Positions 22,654 through 32,464 of a DNA stretch of 64,000 bases are shown here, piece after piece. This DNA is from Garcia nutans (lineage: Eukaryota > Streptophyta > Magnoliopsida > Malpighiales > Euphorbiaceae), in contig CANTUV010000024.1 of assembly GCA_947685225.1 (NCBI GenBank), positions 26,740,001 through 26,804,000 of the forward strand. The letters run 5' to 3'. Below the pieces are notes generated by a model that saw nothing but the letters and a program-made list of their open reading frames with translations, was not told the DNA's origin and ran no database searches. Positions within the stretch are counted from its first letter, which is position 1; each line of letters starts with the position of its first letter. The translations under genes and the position numbers were made by a program.

Positions 22654-23062
22654 GCATTGAAGTTTGGTGGCAATGGATTATGTAACGGTCGAGGAGCTAA
22701 CGATTATAACAACCCTTTCTTTTGTAGCTTGCTAAAAACCCAAGATAGAGGCTTCCCTAGATCTAAAAATTGTCTTTTATTTCCTTGATCGGTTACATTA
22801 ATATCAACTTCTTTTTGCGTGCTTTGATTACTAGGTTGGTAATTCCCTTTCTCATCCCTTCTTATGGAAAAGTGATTCTTCTCTCTTTCCCACTCTTCAA
22901 TTTGCAGACCAGCTTGGAGAAGATCTTTGAAGTCACGGATAAGTGTATGAGACATCCTTTCATGAAGATTAGGCAACACCCCTCTCACAATCATCCTTAT
23001 TTGATTGGATTCATCGGGTCTCTTCTTGAGCAAAGCAGCCTTGTTTCTCCATCTCTTCACAT
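22654..23062 (-). pseudogene. gag: Element A gag, middle part, N-terminus deleted
   Basis: The minus-strand frame (from about 23062 down to 22704) carries KRWRNKAALLKKRPDE, LRERM-like LHERMSHTLIRDF, LQAGLQIEEWEREK and GKPLSWVFSKLQKKG, close to B's gag. No stop replaces the glutamine at B's second stop site. At about 23062 the homology jumps directly to leader sequence: a segment equivalent to B 12239-13367, including the start codon and N-terminal third, is missing. TTA occurs at both deletion edges. Confidence 0.88.
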
Positions 23063-23807
23063 AAAACCAAATTAAGAGGTTTATTATAGATAGATTTCTC
23101 ACTTGAAAAAGGTAACTAATGGTTCATGCCAAAAACAAGCCCGTGGTTAATTTATTCTAATTGTAAACTAGGTCCACAATTGATTTTTGGTATTTCATAA
23201 TTGACCTAAATATTTTGCAAGCTCTTTGTAAGAAAAGGTTGGATAAAAGTAATTTTATTTCTAAGCCCATTGTAAAAAGATTTTAGAAAAATGGATTTTG
23301 GGCTTAGTATTTGGTCCATGGGCCAAAGAATTTTTGATTTGTTTTTAGAAAAGTCTTATGTCCAAAGACCAACTTGAAAAAATTTTGAAAATAGCTTTGG
23401 TCTTTTGGACTTTAAAGAAAAATTTCTTTTGAGCTTACAATATACTTAGGTCATATTAGAAAAAGAACAAACCAAATAAGCCATGATTTAAGCCAAGATA
23501 AATTAACCATAGTCAAACAACATGCATTTGGGGTAAAACCTAAGGAAAGTAACTAGGCCAATTACATGAGCTTTAGTCTTTGGGTTAAAAGGCTTAGATT
23601 CCCATAGCAAGTATATACCAAATGGTATGAGGCTATGAGTGGTTATGCCATGCTCAATCTCCATACCTTGAGTGAAAGTATGGTATCCCTTACATAACAC
23701 AACACGGGTAACACGGGCGTCCTAACTCACGCACATGATGCAATGGATAATATCATTATAAGAAAGAATAGAATAATATAAAGATCAATGGAATCAACTT
23801 CTCTTAA
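23063..23807 (-). mobile_element. Element A leader remnant
   Basis: Homologous to B 11486-12238 in inverse orientation. Non-coding. The open frame at 23503-23700 is shared with B 11607-11804 and has no family match. Confidence 0.65.
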
Positions 23808-23824
23808 CCCCAGTGGAGTTGCCA
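23808..23824 (-). other. Primer-binding site of A (tRNA-Arg type)
   Basis: Minus strand TGGCAACTCCACTGGGG, one base beyond the LTR end, is the A version of B's 11468-11485 with a slightly different set of changes from tRNA-Arg. Confidence 0.8.
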
Positions 23825-25485
23825 CTGTGAGTGGGGATTTTTGCCCCCACTCCCAGTGGAATGGTTCATGCGATTTCGGCACTGTTAGGCTCGGGGCCTT
23901 AGAGAACACGGACCTAGGTCCGGAGAAAATGGAGTCGCCACCCGGACGGGCCGGGAAAAAAGAAAGGGGTGGATGACTCTATTCCTAAGGAATCCCTAAC
24001 CCCATAATGGGTTCAAAAAGTTGAGTACGTGTGGGGAAGGTGAGAAATGGCCCAGCACCCCCACAATGCCCGGTTCATTGGAACCGGCCTCCTTTACAGG
24101 TCTTAATATTATAAAATTCATAAATATAACAACATTATCCATATTACACATAATAATTAAAAGAAAGCATCAATATATTAAAATCAAAGTAAGGTCCAAG
24201 CAAAATAAACAAATTGACACCCATCCATGGATGGAAACATGTCCTTACATCACATGCCTAAATAGGACACCCACCGAAAGGTAGAAACATGCCCTTTACA
24301 TAGGTTCTAAAATAGAAAAGCATTTTAAATTACATGATATTTAACTAATGAGGTACCCACCAAGTGGAAACATACCTCTTACAACATTTGGAAATCTAAA
24401 TAAATTGATAAAATAAATAACCATTCACCATAAATAAATCATTCATCAAAGCTATTAATCAAAATATAAAATAAACATCCATCCATGATAAATTAAATAA
24501 ATCAAGCATTGAAATTAAATAAATTAAAGCATAAGAAATAAATCAAAGCATAATCAAATATAGAATTAAATAAAGCAAATAAAAGTCCTATTATAGCTAC
24601 TGTGACTTTTTATGGAATTAAAATAGATTGAAGATTTTATGTTTTAAAAGGTTGGTAAAACTCTTTGATTAAACAAATTAAGGTTTGAATGGTGAAATCA
24701 TGAAACTAGGGTTTTGGACACTTTAAAATACTTTTGATTAATGGTTTTAAATGGTGATTTCAAGCTTACTATGTAAATTTAGAATATTTGTGGTTTTATG
24801 GTTTTTAATGTTTTAAAGGATTAAGGTTTAGAAAAAAATTAGGGTTTAAGGTTTTAAAGGAGTTAGAGTTTAATATTTTAGGTTTAGAAGTTGAATTAGG
24901 GTTTTAGGATTTAAAATTAGGGTCTCGGGTGATGAATTTAAATTAGGGTTTAGAAAGATAATTTGATGATTTCATGAGGTTTTATGAATTTAAACAAACG
25001 GATTAAAGTTTTTATAAATAGAAAAGATGTTTTTTTTATGGCTTTTTGGAAGAAACAAAACCAAGTTTAAAATTTTGAAAGAAACAGAATCAAATTTTGG
25101 TTTTGTTGAAAAATATGTTTAATTAGGGTTTTAAGATTTTAAAGAAGAAAAAATAACAATTTTAAGTCTTTTGGAAAATAAACAAATGAAATAAGGTTTT
25201 TTGACTTTAGAAAAACTAAATCAAAGTTCTAAAATTTTAACTTTTGAAAAACATAAAATCCTAGTTTTAGCTACTGTGAAAAAATGTAAAGAAATTAGAA
25301 TTTCATACCTTATTTTGTAAGTTGCCCCAAAATTGCTTCTTGGATGAATAAGTTCAAAAGACTAGCCTTTTTGCCTTTTGAATCCCTTAAATCGTGTTTC
25401 TGCTACTTTAAAAATCAATTGAATTCAAGCTTTTGCTTCACGGATTTGGATTTTCTTTTTCAGTGTCCCTTTCGGCCTCCCTTAA

Positions 25486-25488
25486 TTT
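25486..25488. other. CACTA target-site duplication (left, TTT)
   Basis: TTT is repeated at 29458-29460. The sister LTR at about 4183-4195 shows the empty site with a single TTT (CTTAATTTCATTGCC), confirming a 3-bp duplication. Confidence 0.92.
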
Positions 25489-25499
25489 CACTACAAAAA

Positions 25500-25930
25500 T
25501 ATTCGGCATTTGCGATGGAAATCTGCGACGGACATGTTTCCGTTCCAAATTTGCTACGGATCTGCGACGGATTTGCGACGGAAGGACAAGTCAGAGGAAT
25601 TTTGAGAAATTGGTCGCAAATCCGTTGCAAATCCGTCGCAGATCTGCGACGAAAATCATTCCGTCGCAAATAATCGTCGCAAAAGTTGGTGCGGAAACTT
25701 GGTGGGAGGGAGACCCGCGTATTTTTTTTCGTGAAAATTTTTTCCGTCACAAATTTGCGATGAAAATCTGCGACGAAAAATTTCCGTCACAAATTTGCGA
25801 CGGATCTGCAATGGTTTTGCGACGGATAAACACACTGAAGGAATTTTGAGGAAGCCGTAGCAAATCAGTTGCAAATTCGTAGTAAATCTGCGACGGTTGT
25901 CTGGTCGACGCAAATTTTCATCGCAAAATA
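25500..25930. repeat. CACTA left subterminal repeats
   Basis: About 20 short direct and inverted copies of GCGACGGA/TCCGTCGC-type words, many in the form TTTGCGACGGATCTGCGACGG. Open frames crossing it are repeat by-products. Confidence 0.85.
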
Positions 25931-26405
25931 TTTATATCTTGATTAAAAAATATTTATATTTAGACGAGTTGTCAATATTATTAAATTAAGAACATAATAA
26001 ATTTAATGTGAATGATCATCTATCTAATTTCAAAGTTTTGAGTCATTAGAAGACAATTAATTATTATAATTATAGAAATCATTGAAATTAAGTTTAAAAA
26101 GCTTCAGTTATTTCTACTTCTTATAAAAAATCATTAATTTATAAACAACCATTGTCCTATGATAAAAGTTTAAAATTGAATGTGGTTCCAAATAAAATAT
26201 TTTAGTTTAAAAAGTGGAAATATTATTAAAAATATTTCTTGTCTAAATATTTATTTATTGTTTTTTTTTTATTTTAAAAAATATATATTTTCAATTTAAT
26301 ATAGTTAATATATCAAAAAATGTACATCTAGTCTTCCAGAATATATAGAGTATATTTTCAATTAAATGTTAAAAAAATATATGTAATATTTTCTAAAAAA
26401 TACAA
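25931..26405. mobile_element. AT-rich filler of the CACTA
   Basis: No gene or repeat pattern recognised. Strongly AT-rich sequence between the left subterminal repeats and the first captured gene. Confidence 0.5.
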
Positions 26406-26499
26406 AATATTAAAAGAATCCGCCATTTTCTCCATCCTCGCAGCCTTTCTCTTTCCCTCACCTCTGTCTATAAACCCACTTCGCTTTTCTTCCTCTCAG

Positions 26500-27813
26500 C
26501 TCTTCCTAGTTGTAGACTCGATCTATGGCTCTCCTAGCTCGCCGAATCTGTTACCACCAACACACCCGTCGCTCCACCGGAAGTGGATGGTCCAATAGAG
26601 CTCCCACTATCCTCTCCTTCCATTTTTGCTACCACAGATGACCCTACACCTTTCCAGGTGGCTACCAACGTTCTCCTCACTGGATCCATAGCTGTCTTTC
26701 TCTTTCGCGATATTCGCCGCAGAGCTAAGCGTGCCAAAGAACTGGTATTTGAACCTTATACTTTTTTTATTATATATATTATTACGGAAAATGTTTACTG
26801 GTTTATTATGTTACTATGTTTTGGTTAATGGGTTTATAAATTTTTTGCCCGAATTCCATATATTAATATGTGTTCCAATTTGGAAATTGAGAGCTGGGTT
26901 TTGGCATTTCATCAAATTGTATGTCTACTTGTATGTTATTGTAATTCAATTTGAATTCTAAATGAGCTATAATTGCTTTCCATTTAGTTTTCTCTAGAGC
27001 TTAATTATATATAATGATTCAAATGCCATTTGAGAAATTGGGTATGGTGCCATTTAATTCCTTCAATATTTTAGCTTTGAGTAAGTGGGTTGTGTGTTTT
27101 CAGAAATTTAGGTCATCAGGAGCCAAGAAAACTATGAAAGAGGAGGCATTAGATAGTTTGAAAGCAATGGAATCAGCTCCGATTGATGCTGCGAAACCTC
27201 CTTCACCAATTCAGGCATTTTTAGGCGGCATAGTAGCGGGTGTGATTGTGCTTATACTCTATAAATTCACCACTACTATTGAGGCAGCTTTTAACCGCCA
27301 AACCATGTCAGATGCTTTCTCGGTTCGTTCTATTATCTCCCTTTTATGGTTCCATTATATGACTATCATTTGTGGATTTCTTTGCACATTGGTTTTGTTC
27401 ATTGTCGCTGTCATATATTGACTACAGTGCAGAAACTAAAGAATTGTAATCTATTAAAGTCTTATCCAAGTCTTCTTGTTGTCTGGCAAGACATTGTACT
27501 AAAAGCCTGACCTTTAGGAAACATTGTTTGAAGTTGGTTGGTCAGTACTGTCATGAAACTACTTTCATCAGATGATTCTCACTATTCTCATTTTCCTGCT
27601 TTTCAGGTTCGTCAAATAACAATAGCGATTAGGTAGCTCTCCTACTGCTATTTTATGAAATTTATGATTCATTAATTTGTAAGAAAGTTGTGACATGTCC
27701 TAGCTTTTCACAGGACAATTGTAAATGGGTTGTGTTACCTGGAAACTTTCGTTTTTGGCCTCAATTCTGTGGGTTTATTCCTTTACTCTGGTCAGCTTGC
27801 CATCAACTTTTAA
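26500..27813 (+). pseudogene. Captured fragment of a DUF3082-like plastid membrane protein gene (four exons)
   Basis: Exons are inferred from splice signals and frame continuity. The first (about 26500-26744) encodes an AESVTTNTPVAPPEVDGP-type segment and VATNVLLTGSIAVFLFR. The second is 27104-27322 (SPIQAFLGGIVAGVIVLILY, then TTIEAAFNRQTMSDAFS). The third is 27607-27632 (VRQITIAI). The fourth starts at 27714 (TIVNGLCYLETFVFGLNSVG, then LFLYSGQLAINF). Each junction has GT/AG borders. At least two hydrophobic membrane segments are visible. I recognise the plant DUF3082 family, whose function is not established. The N-terminal transit peptide and the C-terminus are absent or unclear. The coding exons carry no stops, so capture is recent or constraint persisted, but the gene is incomplete. 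Confidence 0.75.
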
Positions 27814-27953
27814 AGATCATGTATGCATGATTGTGCTTTTCATTGACTAGACTTTTATGGAATGTTTGACCTCAATTTCGCATTTTACATTTGATGTTTT
27901 TAAAGATTCAAGTGATTATATATCATTCAGACTACTGATTTATTGCACTTCAG

Positions 27954-28277
27954 ATTGAACCACATCTTCTTTTTGGGAAGCATGTAATGATTGCTGCCCA
28001 TGGGAATTCACTAAGGTCCATTATCATGTATCTTGATAAATTAATTTCCCAGGAGGTGATAGACTGTTATGATATTGCAATATTATACAACCTTTACCAT
28101 CTAATGTTCTTTTGCTTTGTGTATCAAGTTAATTTTCAATATTTATTTCTGTGGCAGGTTATTAGTTTAGAATTATCAACTGGAATACCTATGCTTTACG
28201 TATTCAAAGAGGGAAGATTCATTAGAAGGGGAAGTCCTATAGGACCAACTGAGGCTGGGGTCTATGCCTATACTAGG
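27954..28277 (+). pseudogene. Captured fragment of 2,3-bisphosphoglycerate-dependent phosphoglycerate mutase (two exons)
   Basis: Exon 27954-28055 encodes IEPHLLFGKHVMIAAHGNSL, then RSIIMYLDKLISQE. The HGNSLR segment contains the second active-site histidine of the phosphoglycerate mutase fold. Exon 28158-28277 encodes VISLELSTGIPMLYVFKEGR, then FIRRGSPIGPTEAGVYAYTR. Borders are CAG/GTG and CAG/GTA. The family interconverts 3- and 2-phosphoglycerate. Only about the last third of the enzyme is here: the RHGES-type first active-site region and the final exon are missing. There are no stops in the exons. It lies 140 bp after the DUF3082 fragment on the same strand, a fusion of unrelated genes by capture. 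Confidence 0.88.
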
Positions 28278-28684
28278 GTATGCAATTTCTGTTTATTGTT
28301 ATTATTTATCTCCTCAGGAAATTGCAGATTTTCAATTTTAAATTTTATATTTGTGAACATTATATGGATGGTCTAGTTCATCAACAATTAGAAATGCACT
28401 TATATAGAAATATATTGGTCTCAAGGTCAATAATGCTCCTATTTTTCCTTTTTATGTTCATGACTGGTATGTCATTGAATTATTGTAATTCCATTTTTAG
28501 AATTGCTATTGATGCTGGTGAAGTTTTGATATCAAGCTTTATGTTACATTTATTAGGAAAATGATCAGATTCAAATTCAATATGTGTTGTGTGCTGTTTA
28601 TGTTCTTTGATATAGAATTCTTAAGTCATCTTAAGATTTGCCTTCTGTTTTGCTACAAATTACATGATATTTCTCATATTGCAG

Positions 28685-28868
28685 CTTATTAATGCAAATG
28701 TTTGTTCAAGTTCTCTTAAGATGTCCAAAGAATGCCTGTGAAGCTGTGAAACACTTTGGCCCAACTCCTGGTGTGCCACACAGCCATACTAAACCCTATG
28801 TGCGATCAAAGGGAAGGAAGTTTGAGAGAGCTAGATGAAGGAGGAACAGCAGAGGATTTAGAGTTTGA
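28685..28868 (+). pseudogene. Captured last exon of ribosomal protein eL18 (60S L18)
   Basis: After an acceptor (TTGCAG at 28679-28684) the frame reads VLLRCPKNACEAVKHFG, then PGVPHSHTKPYVRSKGRKFE and RAR, a stop, and RRNSRGFRV ending at 28868. This is the conserved C-terminus of cytosolic large-subunit protein eL18. One in-frame stop (TGA at 28835-28837, where glycine GGA is expected) breaks it. All upstream exons are absent. A polyadenylation-like AT-rich tail (28870-29000) may have come along with it. Confidence 0.9.
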
Positions 28869-29139
28869 TTTGTTTTGAGTTCGATATTGTGAGACACTTG
28901 TGTTACTTTTTCCCAAATAATGTTATTTTCAAGATAGATTTTTTGTAGTAGTGTTCTTAACACATGCATAATTAAATTGTAAAATATTTTATTATATTGA
29001 AGATTAATAAAAGAATTATTTTTATCAATGTAATTAGTTTTTTTTTTAGATTGTGTTTAAATGTTCCAAATGTATTTATAAAGTTCTCATAAAATTAATT
29101 GATAATACAAATAGTTCCAATAAAAATCAATATTAAATT
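28869..29139. mobile_element. AT-rich segment of the CACTA
   Basis: No gene seen. It may include the eL18 3' untranslated region (AATAAT and AATAAA-like words at about 28917-28925 and 29006-29012). Confidence 0.4.
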
Positions 29140-29450
29140 GTTACGGATTTGCTACGAATCTGTGACAGATATCTGAAATCTATGATGGAATCTGCGACGG
29201 AATCCGCGACGATAATCTGCGACCGAATCTGCAACGAATTTGCGATGAAAATCTGCGACAGAATCTGCGACGGCAGATTTGCAACCGCCGAGTGGTTGCA
29301 AATCTGTCGCAATCTGCGACGGCCTGTCGCAAAATTGAAAATTGCGATACCTTTTTTATTAACGGATCGTATCCGTCGCAGATTGGTCGCAAGACTTAAT
29401 TTGCGATGGATTTGCGACGGATTTTGTCCGTTGCAGATAGCGTGTTTTTT
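29140..29450. repeat. CACTA right subterminal repeats
   Basis: Dense ATCTGCGACGG/TTTGCGACGGA words in both orientations, mirroring the left side. Confidence 0.85.
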
Positions 29451-29457
29451 TGTAGTG

Positions 29458-29460
29458 TTT
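29458..29460. other. CACTA target-site duplication (right, TTT)
   Basis: Partner of 25486-25488. The A LTR continues with CATTGCCTTTGGTCC exactly as in the uninterrupted 3' LTR. Confidence 0.92.
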
Positions 29461-29654
29461 CATTGCCTTTGGTCCTTATTTATTGTGGTTTCATATGGTT
29501 TATTCCTAATTAGTCACAAAAAGTAATATTAATAAGAAAAGGAAACCAAAACCTAATTAAATTAGGTTTCGAAAAATTGCGCTACCGAAAAAAATTGCCG
29601 TAGGAAAAAATGCGCTGGCAAAAAAATCTGTCGCAGATTTTGCGGCAGTGGGCG

Positions 29655-29800
29655 GGCTGCAGGCGACCATTTCACTCGCAGGAAAATCCTGTGAGCAAAA
29701 TGGCAAAGCCATTTCGCCCGCAGTTTTTTTCTGCGGAGAAATGGCTTGGGCCATTTCGGCGCAGGCATCTTCTACGGGTGAAATGCCCACGGGCCCGTGC
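29655..29800. repeat. Palindrome cluster in A 5' LTR U3
   Basis: It includes CCATTTCGCCCGCAG paired with CTGCGGAGAAATGG, a CACTCGCAGGA/TCCTGTGAG pair and the perfect CACGGGCCCGTG at 29788-29799. It corresponds to the clusters in B, but with different unit sequences. Confidence 0.75.
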
Positions 29801-30014
29801 GATGATTTTTTTGTCACCAAATTTTTTGATGCCGATTTTTTTTATTTTTATTTTTTGACTTTTATTTGTTTATTTTTATTTTTTATTATTAAAAATTAGA
29901 TACTAAAGAAAAATTATTTAACAAAAATTATTTTGGACCAATTAGACAACAAAAATCATTTTGGACTAAATAAAACATATTGGACCGGACTGGGTCAAAC
30001 ATTAAGGGTCTACA

Positions 30015-30019
30015 GGTAT
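30015..30019. other. Target-site duplication of element A (right, GGTAT)
   Basis: Partner of 2522-2526. Confidence 0.9.
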
Positions 30020-30790
30020 GCTGAAGTTTTTGGAGTAATTAGTGACTGTGAGCTCTACTTATTGTCTTTGAGGATTTAGCTTGAACTCGGTATGCTCGAA
30101 ATTCACAATGATCCAGTCGGTACATGTAGTTCATTTGTAAAGTGGAGAGACTTTGAGCGCGAGCTCTTCTAGATTTTACCTCGAGCTAGGTCTACCCAGC
30201 TCGTGCTTGGTCTGCTCAGCTTGTGCTTTGTCCTGTTATAGTATACTTTAGCGACATCAGCTCAGTTTTGGAACGTTCATGCTCTTGTCACCTTGTTAGC
30301 TTAGTATTGGTGCATTTGGACTATTAGAAGGTACAGTTAAGAATGGTAAGCTATGCTCAGTATGGTAATATTTTAGCTTAGTATGGCCATCTGCTCTTGA
30401 ATCCAGTCGGTCTGGATATTGGTCCTATCGAGCTCTTGAGAAATCTTCAACAAATTTAAGTCCTACAAAATGTAGCTTGGTTTAAATCTTAGTCTTATTC
30501 ATTTTGAATGCCTAAGATCAAAATAGAGGCCAATGGTTTGGCTAACAATCTTTTCCTTTTTTAATTTGGCCATTAAATTGAATTGATTTAAAATGAACTT
30601 TAAAAGTTTTCATGTCTGAAGAGAGTTTTTCCCTTTAACAGATGCTATTCCTTTAAGAAAAAAAAGTTGTGACAATTAAATGTTCCCCATTAGAATGTGC
30701 CATCAAGTTTTTACAAATGTTCCCCCCTTAACATATGTTATCAAGTCAAATAATGCAATTTAAACAATTCAATCAATAATTCAAATTCAT
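30020..30790 (-). mobile_element. SIRE-like copia 3' LTR, proximal part
   Basis: Non-coding continuation of 1645-2521. On the minus strand several purine-rich words precede it (AAAGGGGGAGAAA at about 30791-30803, AAGGGGGGAA at about 30722), which is typical of the region around the polypurine tract of SIRE-type elements. The exact LTR start is uncertain. Confidence 0.45.
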
Positions 30791-31960
30791 TTCTCCCCCT
30801 TTGACAAAGACAAAATGGAATGTAAATTATCATAAACTAAACTTTAATTATGAATAAACAAATGAAAAGTAAACATATATGTATGATCATTTGCATTTAA
30901 GGGCCAACAAAAGATATAGAGATCATACAAAAATAAAAACAAAAAGTTAAGTTTGTGGTGAATAAGGAGGATAATCAAAATTATCATCATTATTTCCATT
31001 TCCCTCTTCTTCTTCTTCTTCATCCTTATCCCCTTCTTCCTCTTCTTAACCTTAATAAAAAAATTCTGGTTCGCTCTCCTTCATATCCTTCTTCATCCGA
31101 TAGGGGACATTTGGGAATGCCCATGAACTCTTGCATATCCCTAAAGTCCATATGAAGGTGAGAGACTCTTTTGATAAGATCATCAATGTGAGATGTTTGA
31201 GAGGCAATTTGTTCTTGAAATTGATGGAGAATGTTAAGGATTGAACCTTGGGCTCTAAACGTTTGAGGTCTTAGTTATTCCACTTGAAACGATTATTGAC
31301 TCTCATCAACACCATTTTCTTTATTGAGTTCTAATACCTTGAGTGCCAAAAGCATAATGGTATATTCTATCTTCTTCCAATATGCTTTTGGAGCATTTCA
31401 AGTGTTTGATATTGATGGGAGTTTTGGCCTGATCAAGATGATTGGACAGAATGGCTAAATTGGTAGGAGTAAGAACATTCACATATTTGGCTATTTGGGT
31501 GTGAAGGATGTGATCATGAGTGTCCCATTATTTTCGAGGATGATAATTGGTCAATAAGGAACTTACCAGTTTAGATTTTTACCTTTTTCTCTAAGCAATA
31601 AAGAAATAGAAGATCTTTATGAGTCACTTTCTCATTGTTTTCTCCTCTTTCATTGATGGTATAGGTGATGATTCTATGGAGGATCCAAAGAGGTAAGGTT
31701 CTAAGGTGTTTAGCATTGGATAACCTATAAAAATTAGTTTCTAAGGAGATGTTGCTCCAAAAGTCATGTAAGATGGCATTAGAAATGGAAGGTTTCGGTT
31801 AGATGAAAAATACCATCCATTTTGAAACCCCAAATAGAAGAAAATTCTTGGAGAGAAAGTTTATAGGATACATTGAAAAGTTTAAATGTGATACTATAGG
31901 GTCCTAGAGGTTCCAGTCTCTTTTCTCAACAACTAAGGTAGTGAGAAATTTTTTGGTTAG
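30791..31960 (-). pseudogene. SIRE-like copia 3' terminal region (decayed env-like/post-pol sequence)
   Basis: On the minus strand the stretch at about 31560-31760 reads NFYRLSNAKHLRTLPLW, HRIITYTINERGEN and EKVTHKDLLFLYCL, with stops and frameshifts nearby. This kind of sequence occurs in plant SIRE-type elements between pol and the 3' LTR. It is low-complexity near 30990-31060. Domain identity is by recall only. The Athila element inserted at 31961. Confidence 0.5.
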
Positions 31961-32154
31961 TGATAAGTGTATAATTGATGATATTTTTGTCCTTATTTCT
32001 TAATATATTTATTGTCAAATTGAGTTTAATTTGTTTGTTCAAGTGTTTATTAGGATTGATTCCAGGAACTTTTGACACGTTGGGACCTTAAGGTTATTTA
32101 GGCCAGAATCACGGATGAAAGACAAGGAAAGAAACTATTTTGGGGCAAATTCTT

Positions 32155-32440
32155 CAAGTGACATGCCCAGTGACATGGGCGTGTCCATGGCCGTGTCATT
32201 CAACTACTTTACAGAAGCTTTGACAGACAAGGGCGTGTCACTGAATGTGCCATTACTCTTGACTTACAGAAGATGTGACATGCCTAATGCCACGGGCGTG
32301 TCCCTGACCATGTCCCTAACTCAGCATTACAGTAGCAACAACATGCCCAAGGACATGGGCGTGTCACTGCCCAAGTCATTAAAGTTCGAAACAGCACCAT
32401 TGACATGCCCACAGACACGGGCATGTGCATGAGTGTGTTA
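32155..32440. repeat. CGTGTC motif array in Athila U3
   Basis: Four to five units of about 63 bp, each with ACATGCC-NNN-GACATGGGCGTGTC-NCTGACCGTGTC-like words. Motif cores are inverted (GACAYG...CGTGTC). The array ends about 20 bp before the TATA box. In-frame repetition makes a false repeat peptide (MGVSL). Confidence 0.85.
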
Positions 32441-32457
32441 GGCAAAAATCTCTGGGC

Positions 32458-32464
32458 TATAAAA
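32458..32464 (+). promoter_or_regulatory. TATA box of Athila 5' LTR
   Basis: TATAAAA in CTGGGCTATAAAATCTGAG. Conserved in the 3' LTR at 60382-60388. Confidence 0.65.

Larger units (their letters stand above)
25489..29457 (+). mobile_element. Non-autonomous CACTA (En/Spm-like) transposon with captured host-gene fragments
   Basis: 3969 bp, bounded by CACTACAAAAAT at the left and its complement TTTTTTTGTAGTG at the right, with 3-bp TTT duplications, as expected for CACTA elements. Both ends have subterminal clusters of TTTGCGACGGA / ATCTGCGACGG repeats (25500-25930 and 29140-29450), the usual transposase-binding arrangement. No transposase is visible. The cargo is three host-gene fragments, all on the plus strand and all with introns: DUF3082-like, phosphoglycerate mutase and eL18. 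Presence of introns means genomic DNA was captured. Strand is given by cargo orientation. A Pack-CACTA/transduplicate origin is inferred. Confidence 0.93.
2527..30014 (-). mobile_element. Element A: gag-only Tat/Ogre-related LTR retrotransposon (TR-GAG-like), interrupted by B and a CACTA
   Basis: Minus-strand element. The 5' LTR is at 30014-23826, the tRNA-Arg-type primer site at 23824-23808 and the leader at 23807-23063. Gag remnants lie at 23062-22654 and, beyond element B, at 9181-8935. A long non-coding region with tandem arrays follows, then a polypurine tract at 4659-4649 and the 3' LTR at 4648-2527. No protease, reverse transcriptase or integrase is visible, so it must have depended on enzymes from an autonomous partner. 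Without B (13,462 bp plus 5 bp) and the CACTA (3,969 bp plus 3 bp) it would be about 10 kb. Compared with B it has lost about 1.13 kb that includes the gag start. Confidence 0.88.
23826..30014 (-). repeat. Element A 5' LTR (split by CACTA)
   Basis: Minus strand, from 30014 (TGTAGACCC) to 23826 (CTCACA). Without the CACTA it is about 2.2 kb. Its U3 retains a palindrome cluster at about 29655-29800, including CACGGGCCCGTG (29788-29799). Its TATA box has changed to AATAAATA near 29478, and the CACTA lies just downstream, so this LTR is unlikely to work as a promoter. Confidence 0.9.

Noticed and set aside
26500..28868. Functional host genes for DUF3082 protein, phosphoglycerate mutase or eL18
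   Set aside because: Each is a fragment lacking essential exons, eL18 has a stop, and all lie inside a CACTA with target duplications.
30955..31155. Leucine/proline-rich short frame
   Set aside because: Low-complexity CTT/TTC tract in decayed SIRE sequence, antisense to that element.
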